From Desulfitobacterium sp050251735 (GTDB lineage: Bacteria > Bacillota > Desulfitobacteriia > Desulfitobacteriales > Desulfitobacteriaceae): a stretch of DNA of 64,000 bases. Positions 61,371 through 64,000 of the stretch are shown in pieces (the stretch's first letter is position 1; every line of letters starts with the position of its first letter). The position numbers were made by a program, and so were the translations under genes. The stretch is taken from contig JBFWMF010000017.1 of NCBI GenBank assembly GCA_050251735.1, positions 1 to 64,000 of the forward strand, written 5' to 3'. A model generated the notes under the pieces. It was not told the origin of the DNA. It worked only from the letters and a program-made list of their open reading frames with translations, and did not search any database.

Positions 61371-62768
61371 TTAGCCAGTAGAGCTCTCATAGCTCTGCAG
61401 CTTACGGTATAGATTTCTCAGACTAATTCCCAAAAGATCTGCAGCCAGTGCTTTATTGCCGTTGAGCTTTTCCAGCGTTGCCAAGATATAATGTTTCTCT
61501 ACCTCTTCTAGCTTGAGGAGATTGTCACTTTGGGCAATAGAGTTAATTCCCTCGACAGGATCAAGGGCTATAGAGTTCTTAAGGTTTACCTCGACTTTCT
61601 CAGGCCAAATATCTGAGGGAGCAATGACCCCATTCGTAGCAAGTATTTGTCCTCTTTTTATAAGGTGGGAAAGCTCTCGAACATTTCCCGGGAAGTCATA
61701 ATTTAACAAGCTTTGCTTTGTTTCAGGAGCTAGTACTGAGGATTTAGTGGATAACTCTTCTTTATTGGCTTTTTCAAGAAAATATTCCGCAAGGGGAAGA
61801 ATATCTTCACGCCGTTCACGCAAAGGTGGAACACCAAGGGTGACACCATTTAAGCGATAATAAAAGTCTTGGCGGAAACGCTCCTCCTTTATCTCCTCTT
61901 GAAGGTTGCTATTAGTCGCGGCAATGATTCTAATGTTAACACGTCTTAGCCTAGTATCACCTACACGACGAAACTCACCTGATTCCAAAAATCGCAAAAG
62001 CTTTACCTGTAAACTTAAAGGCATTTCCCCAATTTCATCGAGAAAAAGGGTTCCCTGGTCTGCCATTTCAACAAGGCCAATTTTCTGAGCTCCTGCTCCT
62101 GTAAAGGCCCCCTTTTCATGCCCAAAAAGCTCACTTTCCATCAAGGCCTCTGGAATAGCACCTGCATTGAGGGGGATGTAGGGGCTATTTGAGCGTGCAC
62201 TCCAAGCATGAATCGCTTGGGCCACTAGGTCCTTGCCTACACCGCTCTCACCTTGAATAAGGATTGAGGCATCCGTCTGGGCCACCTTTCGCGTAAGTTC
62301 GAGGAGTTCTAGCATTCTCGGGCTTTTCGCAATAAGGGTAAATCGGGAGGCTTGGCGACGCACTACTTGCCTAAGGCCCGAATTTTCAAGGAGCAATTCC
62401 CTTTTTTCCATTGCCTTTTGGAGTGTCAACTCAAGCTCTGATAAATTGCACGGTTTCGTTAGGTAATCATAGGCGCCAAGTTTCATGGCATCTATCGCTG
62501 ACTCGATGGTCCCATGCCCTGTAAGCATTACAACCTGAAGGTCTGGTTGGAGCGCTTTAATCCGGGGCAAAAGTTTCAGTCCATCTCCATCCGGTAGCTT
62601 GATGTCTAACAGAATCGTATCAAACAAGGTATCCTCTATTAGTGCTAGTCCTTCGGCAGCTGTCCCTGCTTGTATTACTTCATAACCTTTACGCTTTAAT
62701 CTTTTGGCGATTATCTCACGTAAAGCGTCCTGATCATCTAAGATCAGAACCTTCTGGATGCGTTTCAT
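61371..62768 (-). CDS. sigma-54-dependent response regulator (NtrC family)
   Basis: A 465-aa activator. Receiver with Asp55 (DTILLDIKLPDGDG); AAA+ domain with Walker A GESGVGKD and an intact sigma-54 contact loop GAFTGA; C-terminal Fis-type helix-turn-helix (NKALAADLLGISLRNLYRKL). It overlaps the kinase gene by 35 nt, so they form one unit. The target genes may include the DUF134/NifX or assT loci, but no sigma-54 promoter was recognised in the window. Confidence 0.94.
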   Translation of the reverse strand: MKRIQKVLILDDQDALREIIAKRLKRKGYEVIQAGTAAEGLALIEDTLFDTILLDIKLPDGDGLKLLPRIKALQPDLQVVMLTGHGTIESAIDAMKLGAYDYLTKPCNLSELELTLQKAMEKRELLLENSGLRQVVRRQASRFTLIAKSPRMLELLELTRKVAQTDASILIQGESGVGKDLVAQAIHAWSARSNSPYIPLNAGAIPEALMESELFGHEKGAFTGAGAQKIGLVEMADQGTLFLDEIGEMPLSLQVKLLRFLESGEFRRVGDTRLRRVNIRIIAATNSNLQEEIKEERFRQDFYYRLNGVTLGVPPLRERREDILPLAEYFLEKANKEELSTKSSVLAPETKQSLLNYDFPGNVRELSHLIKRGQILATNGVIAPSDIWPEKVEVNLKNSIALDPVEGINSIAQSDNLLKLEEVEKHYILATLEKLNGNKALAADLLGISLRNLYRKLQSYESSTG

Positions 62769-64000
62769 TTAAGCTCACCTCTTTATGAAGGGGTATCGTC
62801 ATTCTAACAAGGGTTCCTTCACCTTCAATACTTTCAACTTCTATTGTACCATGCATTTTACGAATAATTTCATAACACACAAACAATCCCAGTCCTGTTC
62901 CTTTACCGACGGATTTTGTGGTAAAGAAGGGATCAAAAATACTTTTTTGATCTCTTGCCGAAATGCCAGGGCCATAGTCTTTTACCTCTATCCTGATGAC
63001 TTCTTTTTCTCCATCTGTACTACTTTCGTAATTATCCATAGTATTGAGGCTGTTTTTTTCTATATCCCTATAGCCCCTGACTTCTATGATACTTTCTTTA
63101 TCTGATACATCTAAGGAATTGGTTACAACATTAAGAACGACTTGCTGCCACTCATTTTCATTTCCCCATACTAATAAATCTTCTTCAAGCTCATTTTTAA
63201 GCAAGACACCGTTCTGTTTTGCCCTATATCCTAATAGCTCTAAGGTTTTTAAAGTGGCTGCTTTCAGATCAACCAATTCTTCTGTTGGATTTTTACGGGC
63301 AAAGCCTAATAAATTTGCTGTGATTTTTTTGCAGTGGGCAATTTGTTCTAAAACTATATGATAACCTTGGGTAATTTCCTCATCCGTAAGCTCAGGATCT
63401 TTTTCTTCAAGACGATCAAGCAGATCTTCACTATGAGCGGCTACGATAGCTAAGGGGTTATTGATTTCGTGAGCAACACCCGAAGCTAGAAGACCGATGG
63501 CCGCCATTTTATCCGTCTTGAGCATTCTAGCCTCTAATTCTACCTCTTGAGTGACGTCCTCGATGAGGAGAAGATAGGCTGCATTTTCTGGGTTATCAGG
63601 TGATAGCTTATACTCCATCTGGCGAAGGTGGCGACTAACACCATTAAAGGATAGGGTAACATTACGAACAACATTGTCGTAAGGTAAATCGATCATTTGA
63701 TCGCCAAACCATTCGACAAACTTTGGATTCCACCAGATAATCTTTCTTTCGGAGTTTAAAAGGATCATCCCCGCTCCAATTCCGTCGACAACGGTAGTCA
63801 AGAGCTCCTTTTCCTCTTTCAGATCTAGATTTTTCTGCTCTAAGAAATTCAATAGTTGATTGAAAGATTGGACTAAACGTCCTATCTCATTTCGATTTTC
63901 AATAGGCAAATGATTATCTAAATTACCCGTTGAGATGATTTCTCTAACTCGTCTTTCCGCGTTTTCGATCGGATCCACAAGCTTTAGCCCAAATCCAATA
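62734..64000 (-). CDS. sensor histidine kinase, 5' end outside window
   Basis: Partial gene, open to the right edge. The visible 421 residues give the end of a HAMP domain (LVDPIENAERRVREIISTG onwards), a PAS domain (about 70-150), HisKA with phosphoacceptor His (LLASGVAHEINNPLAIVAAH), and HATPase with N, G1 (KDYGPGISARDQ) and G2 (GKGTGLGLFVCYEI) boxes. The sensor part lies beyond 64000. Partner of the sigma-54 regulator. Confidence 0.93.
   Translation of the reverse strand, partial: IGFGLKLVDPIENAERRVREIISTGNLDNHLPIENRNEIGRLVQSFNQLLNFLEQKNLDLKEEKELLTTVVDGIGAGMILLNSERKIIWWNPKFVEWFGDQMIDLPYDNVVRNVTLSFNGVSRHLRQMEYKLSPDNPENAAYLLLIEDVTQEVELEARMLKTDKMAAIGLLASGVAHEINNPLAIVAAHSEDLLDRLEEKDPELTDEEITQGYHIVLEQIAHCKKITANLLGFARKNPTEELVDLKAATLKTLELLGYRAKQNGVLLKNELEEDLLVWGNENEWQQVVLNVVTNSLDVSDKESIIEVRGYRDIEKNSLNTMDNYESSTDGEKEVIRIEVKDYGPGISARDQKSIFDPFFTTKSVGKGTGLGLFVCYEIIRKMHGTIEVESIEGEGTLVRMTIPLHKEVSLNETHPEGSDLR

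Overview
The window looks like chromosome of a spore-forming, anaerobic low-GC Firmicute of the Peptococcaceae/Clostridia type, most likely Desulfitobacterium or a close relative. The signs are SigH, the CtsR-McsA-McsB-ClpC block, a cysteine T-box, rubrerythrin, a NapH-like polyferredoxin, an arylsulfate sulfotransferase and a sigma-54 two-component pair. The genus is my inference from gene content, not a database result.

Region 1 (1-18 kb) is housekeeping and almost all on the minus strand. In transcription order it reads ctsR-mcsA-mcsB-clpC, radA, then carD, a PIN/TRAM membrane protein, ispD, ispF, gltX, a Cys T-box, cysE-cysS-mrnC-thyX, rlmB, sigH, tRNA-Tyr and initiator tRNA. This is the classic Firmicutes ctsR-to-sigH neighbourhood. 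disA is absent from its usual place after radA, carD and thyX are inserted, and a long imperfect inverted repeat lies between thyX and rlmB.

Region 2 (18-29 kb) holds a UspA protein, two MFS transporters, rubrerythrin, a Nudix hydrolase, a DUF4342-response regulator-histidine kinase operon and a class A penicillin-binding protein. The PBP gene ends in a TAG that is followed in frame by 48 further codons of PBP-like tail.

Region 3 (28.6-40 kb) is a mixed metabolic and hypothetical stretch: alpha/beta hydrolase, MarR, a frameshifted GntP-like permease, YdcF, a YgjP-type metalloprotease, nitroreductase, a Y-family polymerase, YcxB, phospholipase C-like, DUF2680, homocysteine methyltransferase and CGGC proteins, with two small genes or gene remnants.

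Region 4 (40-49 kb) is accessory: a chemoreceptor, an AbrB-RelE toxin-antitoxin pair, a decayed ABC transporter/histidine kinase zone, a PAS-GGDEF diguanylate cyclase, a serpin lipoprotein, a 47-aa membrane peptide and a methyltransferase.

Region 5 (49-64 kb) contains a polyferredoxin, a methyltransferase and a BASS/ACR3-like transporter behind a CsoR/CstR-type palindrome. It continues with SelO, a tryptophanase-family lyase with a long structured and possibly attenuated leader, a second chemoreceptor, AssT, a NifX-like protein and a DUF134 regulator that share one inverted-repeat promoter region, and a sigma-54 activator with its sensor kinase running off the right edge.

Most transcription units are closed by clear intrinsic terminators, listed individually. 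I found no CRISPR array, no intact insertion sequence and no replication origin.
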